Part shown: positions 1-12,722 of the stretch, one piece after another
How positions within the stretch are numbered: position 1 is the stretch's first letter
Layout of the letters: every line of letters starts with the position of its first letter
Source: Hofstenia miamia
Lineage: Eukaryota; Xenacoelomorpha; Acoela; Hofsteniidae
Direction: 5' to 3'
Assembly: GCA_900660155.1 (NCBI GenBank)
Contig: CABFPE010000174.1
Location: 173,076-237,075, forward strand
DNA length: 64,000 bases
Translations under genes and position numbers: made by a program
The notes under the pieces: generated by a model
Databases searched by the model: none
What the model was told of the DNA's origin: nothing
What the model saw: the letters and a program-made list of their open reading frames with translations, nothing else

Positions 1-882
1 GTTGAGTGTGGTGTGGTAATACCACAGAACACCGTGGCAGTGCTTTTCATAATTGCCGTGGCTAGCGGTAGAATTAAAACAACTTGCAGTGGCAATAAAT
101 GTTATATAGATAACGTGTTTTGTTTTAAAATTGAAATTCTCAAAAAACAGTTTCTGAAGCAAAATTAATAGTTTTCACAATATTAAAAGTAATTTTTGCA
201 TATTTCATGAAAAATTTAATACTACTCTAATACAATTAGTCGAATTGACAAAATACCTAAAAACTTGTCTAAGCTTTTCTACGGATGATCCGTAACCCTA
301 AAAAGGAATTCGGGAATATCTATCTTTTCTTATGAAGTCAAAAATCGTGTTCATTGTGATTTAGCGCGATAAAAGGTAGCATAGCCTATTAACAGACGTG
401 AAATTTGTGTTAAAGTTGCTCAAAATTGAATATTTGGTAAATTAGAAAAAGATATTATTGACGATATATGATATTGAACAAGTTTATATATATAAGATAT
501 ATTCTAAAGATACGTTCTAAGATATGTTCTAGAACTGACAAATACCTTTATCGAACCTCGAAACACCCGAAATTTGCATATCAGAGAGGCATTTAACTTC
601 AGTTTGTTTTTGACTACATTATTTTTTGAAATGAATTTTTTTCCAAATTTTCCATTTCCCCTCATAGATGGGGCAAAATGGGACGAAAATATAAAATCAT
701 TATTTGTATTTAAGAAGTCATTATCAGAAAAAACATAACATAGCATCTTATCATCTGCACATTACTCTGATATAATTGAGTGCATGTACGCTCGTGCAGT
801 ATATATTTAAATACATTTTGTTAAAGTTAGAAGCATGAACACCAGTTCATACAAATGCTTACCATAGTAGACAAATCCAAAA
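1..882. other. No gene recognised; AT-rich intergenic sequence
   Basis: I see no supported coding sequence here. Around 655-695 there is a purine-rich stretch (ggggcaaaatgggacg). Related wording, inverted, appears at 2390-2410 and 2715-2755, so this may be part of an old dispersed repeat. The short minus-strand open frame at 504-746 has no recognisable features. Confidence 0.4.
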
Positions 883-899
883 ATGAAAATGGGCTGGGC

Positions 900-1335
900 T
901 GGGTTGGGCCGATATGTCATGGGCCAAAATGGCCTAAAATGTAAATACAGAGTGCAAGATACAATGGACAGTCAGCAATACATCAGAATCCTCCAACATC
1001 AGGTAGTGCCTATATTGGACAAAAACGCTATATTCCAGCAGGACAACGCACCGTGTCACAATTCCGAAATTGTCAAGAAATTCATGCAAAATCACGTAAT
1101 AGCGCTGCTCCCAGATTGGCCTGCAAGTGCAAGGTCCCCAGACCTTAATATTATTGAAAACTTATGGAGCTACCCAAGGCCTTGAGCTACCTGCAAGAAC
1201 GCGTCAGAGAACAAAAAAACTGCGAAAATCTGGACGAATTATGGAAAATAGTTAAGGAGCAATTTTACAAAATTCCAGATAAATATATAGAAAAACTTTT
1301 TGAGTTAATTACAGGAAAATTGAAAGTGTTATAAA
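900..1335 (+). pseudogene. Tc1-like transposase, C-terminal half, frameshifted
   Basis: The sequence encodes the C-terminal part of a Tc1/mariner-superfamily DDE transposase, the enzyme that cuts and re-joins transposon ends. The diagnostic block FQQDNAPCH holds the second catalytic Asp. SPDLNIIENLW holds the third acidic residue, here Glu (a DDE rather than DDD type). At about 1170-1185 the frame changes: SYLQERVREQKN and a helical tail ending at a TAA near 1333 continue in another frame, so the copy is broken. The N-terminal DNA-binding half and the first catalytic Asp are absent. I could not see terminal inverted repeats. The upstream GGGCTGGGC-type sequence is not transposase and recurs elsewhere in the window. 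Confidence 0.85.
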
Positions 1336-3618
1336 AAACGCTGGGTACTCTATTAAGTACTAGGTTGACGCCTCTTGTGACTTCAAACAAGACTTTTCGG
1401 TTTTTGTTATATTTATTTGCCTAAAATTCAATTTTTTGTTAACGCTCTTATGTGACATTCTTTTCGCACAAGACTGCATTTTCCTTCTTAATAAATATTT
1501 ACCAGTGCCGTTATGTTTTGATTAACTAAATTAAATTTAATGAGTTATTGTTGTTATAACTGATAAATAAAGACATTCATACTAACAAAAATTTTGACAT
1601 GTTGTCACATTGGTCTTGCTTGGAACAAGAGTTCCGTACTCTAGCAATTGTATCTAGGTGGCTGTGTTCGTCTCAAGCATCCCCAGCCCAATCAGAAAGA
1701 AACAACAGCAGTGCTGGACTGACAGTATCAGATAGACGCATCCGACTGAGCAATGACACAGTCGGCAGTATCGAATCTGTCAATTGATGTGCAAAAAATA
1801 ATATATATTAATGCTTTTATTAATTTCCCATTATTATATGTACAAGCAAGGGCCAATGTTTTAGCCATCGTTGAAACACGAAAAAATCTAAATGCTTCTG
1901 ACATAAAGTAATGGATATACACGAATGTAAGCCAATATAGAATTACTTAGAAACCCTACTATTAATAAGATTATGTTTACATGTTTTGACTTATCCAGTT
2001 TTTAGTTGTGAATGACACCAATGTAGAATAGAGAAATGAATCATTATCCTGAAAACTTACTTTAGATTGAACTTATCCATAACCCACTTTTTCCGGTAAA
2101 TTGGCATCCAAATTTATTTTTAAAATGAACTAAATTTCATTTTTTAAATATGGGCTCAAAATGGGCTAAAGATTTGAAATTGATGGGCTGGTTTGAGCTG
2201 GGCCTAAAAACAATGGGCTGGGTTAGGAACTTTTTCAATTTACTCAACCCATTTCGATCTCTGGACAAATCTCACAAATGTAGGGTCATTGTTTTCTGGT
2301 ACATTGCGCACAAAGTATGAGCGAGCGAATAAGAAGTATGCCTCATAGTTAATCCACTGCTCTCCAGATAACTATGTGGAAAAGTTAATTTCCCGTTTTG
2401 CCCCATTCTAGTACCGTCTACATTATGAGCATTTTGTCACATTTAGCATAGAAAATATATTCCTAAGATGATTACACACTAAAGTTAATGTATTGAGAAA
2501 CTTATAAACAGCAAAGAATATTCACTTTCTCACAGATGGCTGACAACTGCTATATGCTTCTTCATCACTAAAACTTCAAAATTTCTTACACCGTTAGCAC
2601 TCACTGGAATCTGAAACGTGTTTGGCTGTTTACAGACACTCGATGCTCATATCAAAACAGCATATTTTCAGTTAACTGCAACACGCCAATTTCTTACAAA
2701 TGAAGTTTCCTATTTTAACCCACTATCCCATTTTACCTCACCTTCCCCTATAAATTTGATATTGACACATACGTATAGACCGATTTGATTTTGACACGTA
2801 TGAATAATATATATTTTCATTTTTCATCATGTTTACTTGAATATGAACATCGAAGCATAGATGTAGGTATACCAAACAAGTTCTAATTTTTAACGATCCT
2901 GTTAAAACCGTTTTGCGGTAAGCCATTGGGGTGCAAACGAATGTATTACAACTCAAAAGATTATCATTTCAATTCAAACATTAATCAAAATCAAACTGCT
3001 GCTGATACTAGGTTGCTTTTAGTCAATTATTCTAAAAGTATAAGTTGCAAAAAAACATGATTTGGAAAGGAATCGTTGTCATGCGAACACGGCTAGAACT
3101 AGAAGCAATGTTTGCATCTAGTAGTGGTGCTTAGCCATTTTCCCGATGTCCTCAAGGCATTTTTCTAAGTTTTTGCAATGCATCTGCCACTGTTACACTG
3201 GTAAGCTCCACTACTATTTATGAGCTGGCTTTTCTGCTCGGGTACTTTTTGTGATGCATCTGAAACAGCCAATGTTGCATGCGCGTTTGACTGTAATTGT
3301 ATTCGAGCAACAGATAGAAAATATCTATATTAAAACATATCTAAAATAATTTAATGATATTCAAATTCGCTGACTTCAATTGTTTTAGGTAGCCTTAGCT
3401 TAATCCTGAATCATTAAGGCAAACTCTCCTCCTAAAAATATTTATTATATAAAAACTATGTCTTTTACTTACCAGAATTATAAGTTATTAATAGCTAGAA
3501 GTCCAAATGAAATACACAATGTTTCTTGATAGACTATATAATCATAGACATTTTAAACTTCTAAACTGAATTGGGTGCTTTAATAATGGTTACATTTTAT
3601 AAAAAAATTTCAAAGATT
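1336..3618. other. No gene recognised; dispersed-repeat sequence
   Basis: No supported gene. At 2150-2250 there is a run of ATGGGCT/GGGCTGGG words that resembles 880-905 and, in reverse orientation, 50500-50930 and 59270-59490. At 1600-1790 lies a less AT-rich stretch with an open frame of 62 codons; it has no recognisable domain and no splice context, and I do not call it a gene. Confidence 0.4.
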
Positions 3619-6212
3619 CAAACTTGCATATGGAAATGAAATTGTCTTCCATTTCGATTCCATTTCCGCAACTATTTTAAAAACATGTCCATAATTTTAC
3701 ATAACTCTCCATGACTTTTAAAACTAGTGATTATGGTTTTGAAGGACAAGTATTTTACTGGTTCTAGTTCCACTAGTTTTGGCCTAGTCGTGTACAAGCC
3801 CAGCCTTATAAATTTTAGGGACAGAGTGGTCCTCCATAACCCCACTAGTGGTTGCCGATAATGTGAACCCAAATTTCAATTCAGTGCTAATAGGTGCCAT
3901 TATTTGTTGGAGATGTTAAGGCACACATAATAGAATTTTAGAATACTTCTGAACCTGACCTCATCCAAAGATATTTCAAATAAAATTATTTCAGTGGATG
4001 TGAAAGTTTGCTTATTGGACGAGGAAGCACTATTACCGATAAAAGAAACGGCTCACTTCAGCCCATGTTAATGAACTTTTAGTTATTTGCTCGCCTAAAA
4101 AATTTTTAACATTGTGATAGACAACTTGCTTCCATGATTTATATTTGTATTGTTGTTTGTAAAACTTAAACATTTTCAAGATTTTCTTTAATTGTTCGAA
4201 GTATGGGCATGTTTGAATCTTTGAATCGCATTTTGTAGTAGTAAAAACCGCCGACTACGGCAAAAAAATCACGGCTAAAACCGTAGAGCCAACAGTCGGC
4301 TACGTCCAAAGCCTTACGGCTAATGGCTCTCTAAGTAAATACATATTTTGCATGACCGCTATGGGTAAGAAAATTACCTTGCTGCAGAACACTAGTTTAG
4401 GCATAGAAACTAGAACTACTTTAGCTGTAACAGTGTGCTGAAGCAAATATTTAGTCAATATGGTTTACATTAACAAAATTTTGACGTTTTATTCGCCATT
4501 CGTTCCTTTAAATTATCTTATCCATGTAGAAATTACACAAATGAAAGAACATTTTAAGACTGACTAGTCTGATAGCTTGGACAAATCTCTTCCTGTTTTT
4601 CAGAAAGTGCTCAACACTCTGTATGATTCAAACATATTTCGGCTATTATAAAACATTTTGATCCAAATTCAATAACTTAACAAGTGAAAATCAAACTGTA
4701 AACAACACCGCCAACAAATGGCGTTTTACGTTAACATAACCGTAAAGCAATTGCCTAACTTGCACTCGGAATAAATACTCGAATAACTGTTAACGGTGAA
4801 TTTACGTTAAATACTTGTTTTTTACGCAAAGGTTTACTGTATATTTAGTGGTTATTATGACGTCACTTTGCAGCTGAATACTACAAATAGCTTTGCGACG
4901 CATTTCAATTCTGCAAATTCCTTCAAACATATCTGTGCATATAAATTTATGCAGACATTTATTGAGCTATTTAATTAATCCATTCTATTTATATTTTTGA
5001 GAAATATAGTCTCTAATGTGATTAAGTAGTCATGAATAAAAATTCGATATACCTAAGTACCCATTCAAATTTATATATATATATATATATATATATTCAG
5101 TACTACATATATGGAAAATTGCGATTATCATCTCTTAGAGCACTAAATCAAATCAAATTATTATAGATATTTTATGCATACAATTTTAATGACTGAAATG
5201 TCTAAATTTTTGTTTAAAATATTGATGTTAGCAATGCATATATGGGTAAGATTGCTTAAAAACTAGAAATGCACTCTTTGAGTTAACACGATATTTTAAG
5301 GTGTTAATTTTTTTTGTAATCAAGATAAATGCATAATTCTAATAAACATTTTGCGTTATGAAATCAAAGGAAGAGAAGAAATATATGAATTCATGAAATT
5401 ATTCAATTTAATATGAAATTTATGAAAAAGTAGCAATGCGCAATAAATTCAACTGAACTTTAAAACTTACAAATGCACCATTAAATGATGCCTTTTTTGT
5501 CGAGTTTTGATACAAATATTTTCCTATGACATTTTTGGCACTGCATTCTTGTTGATAAAATATGTTCGTCAAGTTTTGTAGTATTAGATGGATTGAGATT
5601 AAGGTAAACTTAATAGCATTAATGTTATCAAAAAATTAAATATTTCTCGTATTAAAATTGTATGCATACAATATCTATATTCATTTGGTTTCATTTAGAG
5701 CTCTTAGAAGCAAAAATGGCAATTTTCCAAATATGTAGCATGCTGGATATATACATACTTAAAACTGTAGGGATTTCGAATTTTCATTCATAACTACTTA
5801 ATCGTATTAGAGACTATGTTTCTCACAATTATTAATGCAAACGATTAATTAAATATCTCAATAAATGTCTGCCTAAGTTTATATGCATAAATATGTTTGA
5901 AATATACAGAATTGAAATGCGTCGCAATAAAGCTATTTGTAGAATTCAGCTGCAACGTGAGGTCATAATAACCCTTAAATATGCTGCAAACCTTTGCGTA
6001 AAAAACATGCATATTTATTCCGAGTTCAAATTAGGCAATTGCTTTACGGTCATGTTAACGTAAAACGCCTATTGTTGACGGTGTTGTTTACAGTTTGATT
6101 TTCACTTGTTAATGAATTTGGATTACTTCTCTTATATTACATTCCACAGAATAATTTCCATTTCCAGATTATGGAAGTGGAATGGAAATTTCTATTTCCA
6201 TATGCAACCCTG
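3619..6212. mobile_element. Possible 2.6-kb TIR element (hAT-like), host of a fold-back
   Basis: The two ends share an inverted repeat. The left end reads caaacttgcatatggaaat and the right end, reverse-complemented, reads cagggttgcatatggaaat, followed by further GGAAATT/CCATT similarity. The flanking 8-mers are caaagatt (3611-3618) and taaagact (6213-6220), which agree at 6 of 8 positions. An 8-bp target duplication and a CAGGG-type terminus suggest the hAT superfamily. No transposase is recognisable inside; most of the right half is the long inverted repeat listed separately. The outer boundaries are less certain than those of the other hAT-like copies here. Confidence 0.45.
4655..6125. repeat. 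1.47-kb fold-back: two ~500-bp inverted arms
   Basis: The sequence from about 4655 to 5200 reappears in reverse complement from about 6125 back to 5640. Landmarks in the left arm are aagtgaaaatcaaactg, gacgcatttcaattctg, gcagacatttattgagct and tatgcatacaattttaat; each has a closely matching partner in the right arm. Similarity stops sharply outside ccaaattca (left) and its complement tgaatttgg (right). The central 430 bp is unpaired AT-rich sequence. Divergence between the arms is moderate and includes small indels and an (AT)n tract in the left arm only. No coding sequence is seen, so this looks like a non-autonomous fold-back element. Confidence 0.8.
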
Positions 6213-6380
6213 TAAAGACTAAATAAATAAGCATAAACATATAATCTAAATATCAACCACAAATAAAAAAACTAATAATGATAAATCAAGAACATAGTAA
6301 ATGTATGATTTAGTATGTCCTTGTGATAAACTATTTCCAAAGTTTGCGAAAAGAGGAATACATTTGAACTAAGGAAATCG

Positions 6381-7839
6381 CAGTGGTGTAGTGGAGGGGC
6401 TCAGAGATGCTGAGCCCTCCTTATTAAAAATTATTTGAGGTGCAGCCCTCCAAAGTATGTAAGGATCAAACGCTAAATTCAATTGATAAATTCATATAAA
6501 TATCAATAAATTTTCCTATTTTAAAGCAAGCCTGTACGAAAAATTAACACTCACAAAATGGATCAGGAATTTCAATTTACCTTAACTTTAAACAGACTGA
6601 TGTAGATTTAAAAGGATCAACCGTTTATTCAGATTTTCAAGCAATTTTCTCGAAATCTATTTGGAAATTTGTAGTATTAGTAGTAGTAAATAGATTTATT
6701 TACTAAAATAAATAAATAAAAATTATGCAAATACACTATTTATTTAAATCGTGAGATATTGACACAATTACTGGTGTAAACGCGATTGAAAAATTGAACC
6801 TTTTTCCTATTTTTTTGAAAATTCCGATTTTTGAAAAAATCCCTCAATACTTAATTTGCACGTGTCAGAAACTCTAATGCAAATGCAATCATCAAGTACT
6901 TTAACTGTTTCTGTTTATGTAGATGAGGTGACACTTTTCAATTTTGTAGTACTTTTAAATTTTGGATGCTTTTTTATTTCGTGAGTTATAAGAAGCTATT
7001 ATAAATTGTGCAAGAAATTATTAGGCTGCTTAGGATTGATAATGACACTAAAATTTTAGCCTATATTTTAATGCTAAGCCAAGTCCCTTGGATTCGGATG
7101 TCTTAGCAAGTAAACATTAATTTGATAAATTCATGGAAGATATACAAAGGATAAGGCCAAGGCATGGCAAGCGAATTAACAATCGGTGAAAATCAAACAT
7201 GTTATGCCACTTAAAAAATTTCATTAACATTTGAAAAATCAGCTTGAATTTTAAAAAATAAGTGCATTACATGCGCTCATAATTAATTCTTCAAAAATAT
7301 GTGTTTAATAAAAATACGCCTTTTGGAAGAGCTAATCAATTTGTGCCACAACTTCCCGCAAATGCGCAATAAAAATGATTTATTGCTATGAACAGTGTGA
7401 TGAAAAATAAAATTTAAATTTTGAAATTCTACATTGGTATCCTTTTTTTTTCAAAAGTCTACTGAAATTTTCAGTGAGCAACTTTTAATAAGTTTCTAAC
7501 ATCCGAAACATTGGAGACACTTTTTGGCAAGGACTATAAAATGGTCCCAAAATAAGCTGAATTGTCAAAACTATAAATGTCAGGCCTAAGGTTTGGTAGG
7601 CATAGCCAGGTTTGCTACAGAGTTTTCAACACATGAAAATCTCTGCTCACACAGACTTAATATCCATCTCACAAATGCTAACAATATGACAGTGAATAAA
7701 TTTTCACAATACTTTTATAAGATTAGCATAATTGCAATTTACAGAAACAATAATGTTTTGGTAACTAGCCCACATGCTGGATGGCTTACCTTTGCAAGAG
7801 CCCCCCTCCCCTTGTAAAAATTTTATCACTACACCACTG
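6381..7839. mobile_element. hAT-like DNA transposon, 1459 bp, non-autonomous or decayed
   Basis: The ends are inverted copies of cagtggtgtagtg (left 6381-6393; right end complement of cactacaccactg finishing at 7839), followed on both sides by G-rich ggggctc words. The flanking 8-mers are ggaaatcg (6373-6380) and ggaaagcg (7840-7847), a 7/8 match. A CAGTGG terminus with an 8-bp target duplication is the hAT signature. No intact transposase is recognisable. The open frame at 7593-7817 shows no hAT motif that I can identify. Confidence 0.8.
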
Positions 7840-7847
7840 GGAAAGCG

Positions 7848-8430
7848 TACAATCCTTCTAAATTTACTCTAGAAAAGATATTTTCGAAGAACTTAAATAT
7901 TAATTGATTTTAAACTTAGAAAAATATTCATAATATATTCAAAAAAATCTATTACTGTTTTTTTGGAAAACGCTACACAATATTAAAATATATAACAAAT
8001 AAAAATTAATCTACATACCACAGGTTAAATTATCCTAGATTTTTAAGTACTCACTACTGAAATGTGGAATTCATGCAATTGTGGTTGTTTACAAATTTGC
8101 AATATTACAATGCAAAAACTAATTAAATTTAAAACAATTACAAAAAAATGAATTCACAACAGTGTACCTACAGTACATAGTTGCTTTCCTGGCATACACT
8201 TCACAGTAATGTGCTTTTTTTTTCTACAAAATGCCTTTCTCAGAATTGATCGGTTATTTTTTTTAGTAAATTTCACATTTCAATACTATTCACAGTCCAG
8301 GCAGCTGTCACCTGTCAAAATCACAAGACAAAGTAAATGTAGTTTTTAACTGAAAAAGTAGATAACTTAGCTTTTAGCCAAACTCTCCGACCAATTAACA
8401 ATGCAAACTGATTATTAGAACAACTGGTTC
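7848..8430. other. No gene recognised
   Basis: AT-rich sequence with no recognisable coding, RNA or repeat signature. Confidence 0.4.
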
Positions 8431-8439
8431 GATTAAACT

Positions 8440-8800
8440 TCTTGCGAAATGCAACTTCTTAAGACCATACAAAGAGTAAAAATTATCCATAATTTCTCAG
8501 ATTATGATATTACGAATATCAGAGTGCCCAAAGAAACTGTATTAGGGCCCATTTTATTGCAATCTATGATAATGATATATCGAAATCATTGTTCAATTAA
8601 CGATTTACAAATACACCGATGATACTTGAGCTTGGATATTACGAAGAGCAAAAATGCATTTGAGGCAAACGAACTTGAAAGTATCATTAAAATTCAATCC
8701 ATGCAAAAATCATTTTTTGACTTTTTCCTCTAAAAATAAATGTATACTGAAAATAGTAGTCGGAAGAAAAAATAGCTAGAAGTTGTTTGGGGTGTTTTTT
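8440..8800 (+). pseudogene. Decayed LINE reverse transcriptase fragment
   Basis: The frame around 8529-8562 reads VPKETVLGPILL, which corresponds to the GVPQGTVLGPxLF motif of non-LTR reverse transcriptases. At about 8610-8630 the sequence encodes YTDDT, the expected place and form of the YxDD catalytic box. Stops and frame changes lie between them, so it is a dead fragment. The flanks give no clear LINE ends. Confidence 0.6.
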
Positions 8801-9078
8801 GACCCCGTCTTGAAATTATTTCAAAAACAATAAATTATAAATTTTCATGTTCGGCTATTACAATGAATATATAGAAGACAACAACAAAATTGAGCCAAAG
8901 ATAGGCAGATCCGTACCTAAAATGTCATTGGTCCCATAGAATTTAGATTTAGTCCCAGTTAAATGAAATGTTTTGGTCCCATCCTCCCAAGTTGTAAAAT
9001 GACAAATCTTGTATTTTGCCCAAAATTTGTTAATCCAATATATTGCAATAAATAAAAAAATGACGCAGATGAATTTTT

Positions 9079-9118
<40 letters not shown>

Positions 9119-10385
9119 CAATATCATTGGAAAGTTTTGTTCTTAAATAACTGCTTAGATTGTTATTTTATATATGTCTGTGCTTAGCTCTTAAGATGTA
9201 AGAAATGTAATGGCATAATAGCACTTTTTCCAATAGGTTCTAAGAACGCTTGACTGCAATATTTGATGGGGCAAGTCACTATTCTCTTTATTATGTGTCC
9301 ATGGCGTTGTATGACTTACTGAAAGCCCATTTTATTTATCAGATAAATTCAATTTGGAAGACATAAAGTGACTTCGCAATAGCCAAAAGAAGTCGAATTT
9401 TGACAGTATATTGCACTCCCAAAAGCACTATAAGAGCAAAGAAATCATTAGTACAAGCGCATTGGTGTTGAAACAATATTTTCACAATGTAATATGATTT
9501 TGATATGTACAAGTTAGCCCTTGCATAATATATGCCCGCATACTACTAGATTTGGGTTTCCATAGCCAGACACATATACATTGATTTTGATTAGTAAATT
9601 TTTGAAAAATTGAAACGTATTTCAAATGTAGCTTGTAGTACGTTCGTAAGTTACCACTTTGATAAAAAGGGTGCTTTTTCCTAATAAAAAAAGTTAGTTC
9701 GCCATAAGTAAATTGCAATATATCTACATATTATAATGCTAGCAAATTTCTATTGTAATATATTTATTTTGCACTTTAACATTATTATTCTAAATTATTA
9801 CAAGTATTTGCTCATGAGTATCAAATGCTAAATTTGACTAATATAGTTGTGGTGCGGATCAATATCAATGCATCTTGTAAATCTCTTGTACTGATTTATG
9901 AATACCTATATAAAATTATTAAAAATACAAATTAAGATAGAGGGATACGCATAAAGTATGCAATTATTCAATTCAATTTCAAATTTACGAAAAGCTTAGT
10001 TAAGAACACCTAATTTATGGCAATCACATTATTATTTGAAACAGCACATCTTTGGAATTAAGCTACATGTAGGCATAAATTTAGGAAAAGCTGAAAAATT
10101 TCGGTTTTTGGACCAGCCTATTACAAAAAAATTCCCATTGTATATAGCGATTAACCGTTAATGTGTGTGATAATTAAATTATTCATAATGCAGGTATATA
10201 TTACCCTCAATAACCTTAGATTAAAAAATACTTATGAATTTGAAGCTTTGTGCATTTTCTTATTGATGACGTCAGAATTATTTACATCCCAATTGGAAAT
10301 TCTTTACTAAATGTTTGGGTTAGAGAATGTGTGACACAGAACAGATTTAATTCAAATTTGGCACTAGTTTGCTAATCAAGGATTT
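8801..10385. other. No gene recognised; microsatellite at 9080-9116
   Basis: AT-rich sequence with a perfect (AT)n tract at 9080-9116. The minus-strand open frame at 9482-9718 lacks any domain signature. Confidence 0.4.
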
Positions 10386-10424
10386 TTCAACATAGAATTT
10401 GCAAGCAATTGTATATAACATTAC

Positions 10425-10462
<38 letters not shown>
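10425..10462. repeat. (AT)n microsatellite
   Basis: An AT-dinucleotide tract with a few interruptions, continuing as ATAT-rich sequence to about 10490. It truncates the minus-strand coding-like relic that lies just above it. Confidence 0.9.
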
Positions 10463-10468
<6 letters not shown>

Positions 10469-10509
10469 ATATCACTATATATATATATTGAAGAATAACA
10501 AACAATCAT

Positions 10510-10750
10510 ATTTTCTCTATTGATTGTGATTGATAAAACTGATATATCCAATTCACTTTTCTCAGAATTAATCAACAATTGTATTTCATTTTCCATTTCA
10601 GGTGTAAGTGAGAGTTTTGCTACACTGAACTCTTTTTCTTTTCGATCATTGCTGTGAATTTTGGCAAGGGACGCACATTTTTCGTTGATTCACTTTTGGA
10701 CTTTTCAGACTTCTGATTACCTTCAGGCACTTCAGACTCTGTCTTGCCAA
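10510..10750 (-). pseudogene. Coding-like relic of unknown identity, frameshifted
   Basis: On the minus strand, from about 10745 down, the sequence reads KTESEVPEGNQKSEKSKSES and then VRPLPKFTAMIEKKKSSV before a stop near 10610. A +1 shift at that point continues as AKLSLTPEMENEIQLLINSE and SELDISVLSITINREN. The charged, low-complexity but coding-like composition across the shift suggests a broken exon or a processed pseudogene. I do not recognise the protein. A random coincidence of two adjacent open frames remains possible. Confidence 0.35.
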
Positions 10751-11179
10751 AGCATCAACTCAGTTTGTACAGAATATGAATCTCATTCTTTGTTCAAGGT
10801 CAAACTATCAATATAGCTGTATCGTTTGAATCATATAATATATGAATAAAATCTCAATTGATAATAGATTGTCCTTGAAGAGTATCTTCATAATACCCCA
10901 AAAAACTCGGAAACAAGTCATGGCCTTATCTAAAAAGTGTTCTGCTAACCTAATGGTTGTCAAAATATTAACTGATTTGATTTTTACAACTAGATTTTCA
11001 AAGTAAGACAGAAACCCAATATACTTAGAGACCCTGCACTTTGGCAATTAACACATTTCATACAATAGATAAAAAACTCACAGCATCAATTTAAAAATGA
11101 AAGCACATGAATTTAGTCTCAAAATGACATTTTTAGAAGTAGCTGTCACACCATAAACAGAAAAAGCATAAGCTGGCTA

Positions 11180-12283
11180 CTGCTCAAGTCTCATATATCC
11201 AGTATATCTAGGATTGTCTTAAGAAACTTGTGCATATGTATCAATGTAATAAGCTTTAAGAAAAATATCAGAACAAACATTATTTCAAAATGTATCATAT
11301 CTTATCAAGTTAATGATGATATCTTTATTTTTAGTACTTATAAATCGATTGATAACACAGTAAAAACTATTGAATTAAATTGCATTAAGTTGTGTAAGTA
11401 TTTTAGTATGCATAAATTGACTATTAACATAAAGAAAACCAAATTTTGCATAATGCAACCTTCTAGTAGAACTCTCAGCACAATAAATTACACTCCTAAT
11501 ATCAATAATGATTTCATTAAGGCTGTTGATATACTTAGATATTTAAGAGTTACTTTTGATTCAAAGTTGCATTAAAAACATTTCTTACATTCCAGACCAA
11601 TTTCCTTCAGCAGCAATAATCAAAATGTTTCGTGCATATTTTCTTAGTCATCTCAGATATGCTAATATGCTATTCACAAATCTAAATGATTCCTTTATAA
11701 AAAAGCTTGAAACCTAGTTTAAATGGGCTCTGAAAAAGTGTCAAAAAACTCTAGCAAAAATTACATTACTGTAAATATCCTTCCCCCAAGAAAGCTAATC
11801 ATTTTTAATAACGTAGTAAACTTCTTTTAGATAGCTAATGAATTACTGTCTTACAATTTAATTAAATTTCCAAACTTTAACGCCAATATCGGGAAGAGAT
11901 AAAAAAAATTGCTTGCATTAAATTTCATAAATATATTTTTAAGCGTTCATTTATTAATGAATGCTATCAGCAACTGGAACACCCTTTCAAATGTTATTTA
12001 AAATAACAACATAATTTCAAGTCTTTTAAAAAGCAGTTAAGAACTTTTTACTAAAACAAAAATATATATCGGAATAATCTCGGCTGGAATTTAAATTTTA
12101 TAATAGTGATTACATTATTTCACGTAACTAATTACATTGTAACAATGCTGCAAAAAATAGTCATGCTTAATTTTAATGTAAATATCCTTTTGTATACTTT
12201 TCTGACGCTATTTGATAAGTTAATAGTTATATAACTGTCAAGATCTTTTCAAATAAAGACTTTCCTATTCTTATTCTTACCTA
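11180..12283 (+). pseudogene. Jockey/CR1-like LINE 3' part, degenerate
   Basis: The frame from 11228 to 11575 matches the catalytic palm of a non-LTR reverse transcriptase: CICINVIS (position of LFxIYINDI), then a degraded YxDD region (VNDDIFIFST), then KLCKYFSMHKLTINIKKTKF and a thumb-like LRYLRVTFDSKL. After the stop the thumb and C-terminal region continue as non-coding remnants. The element appears to end at 12250-12283 with caaataaagactttc followed by repeated TTCTTA, a typical LINE tail carrying its own poly(A) signal. It is 5'-truncated. Confidence 0.75.
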
Positions 12284-12720
12284 AAAGTTAGTTCCTCTAA
12301 ACAGTGTAGAAAGTCATGTTATTCCGAGTGGATACTTGTCCGAAGAAACCGGGAAATATTCTGTTGCATTATCAAACCTACCTTAAATAGAAAATGAAAT
12401 ATCTAGTATTTTTTCTAAAAAATTATTATTGCCAATAATATTACTAAAGTATTATATAGAAGATAATTATTTTTCAATTCTTTTTCACCTTCTAGAATTT
12501 AAAGTTCACTATGCAGTAACAGATTGAAATTTGGTAATTTTAAATCTAAAATTTAATGTCTATCATGTAATAAAATTATTTGTTATAGAAAAAGCAAAAT
12601 TATTCACAGTGTGTGACGAAATCAAATTAAAAACTTACGTTGTTGTAAAAAATATATATTGAACAGGAGTTACAAATTACACCACCACAATGAAATTAAT
12701 TTTAGTATTGAATGAGTTAA
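12284..12720. other. No gene recognised
   Basis: AT-rich spacer between the LINE tail and the TIR element; nothing recognisable. Confidence 0.4.
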
Positions 12721-12722
12721 TA

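Noticed and set aside
4240-4340. Repeated CGGCTA/GCCGACTACGG words as a CRISPR-like array
   Set aside because: The words are irregular in spacing and length, only a few copies exist, and the genome is eukaryotic.
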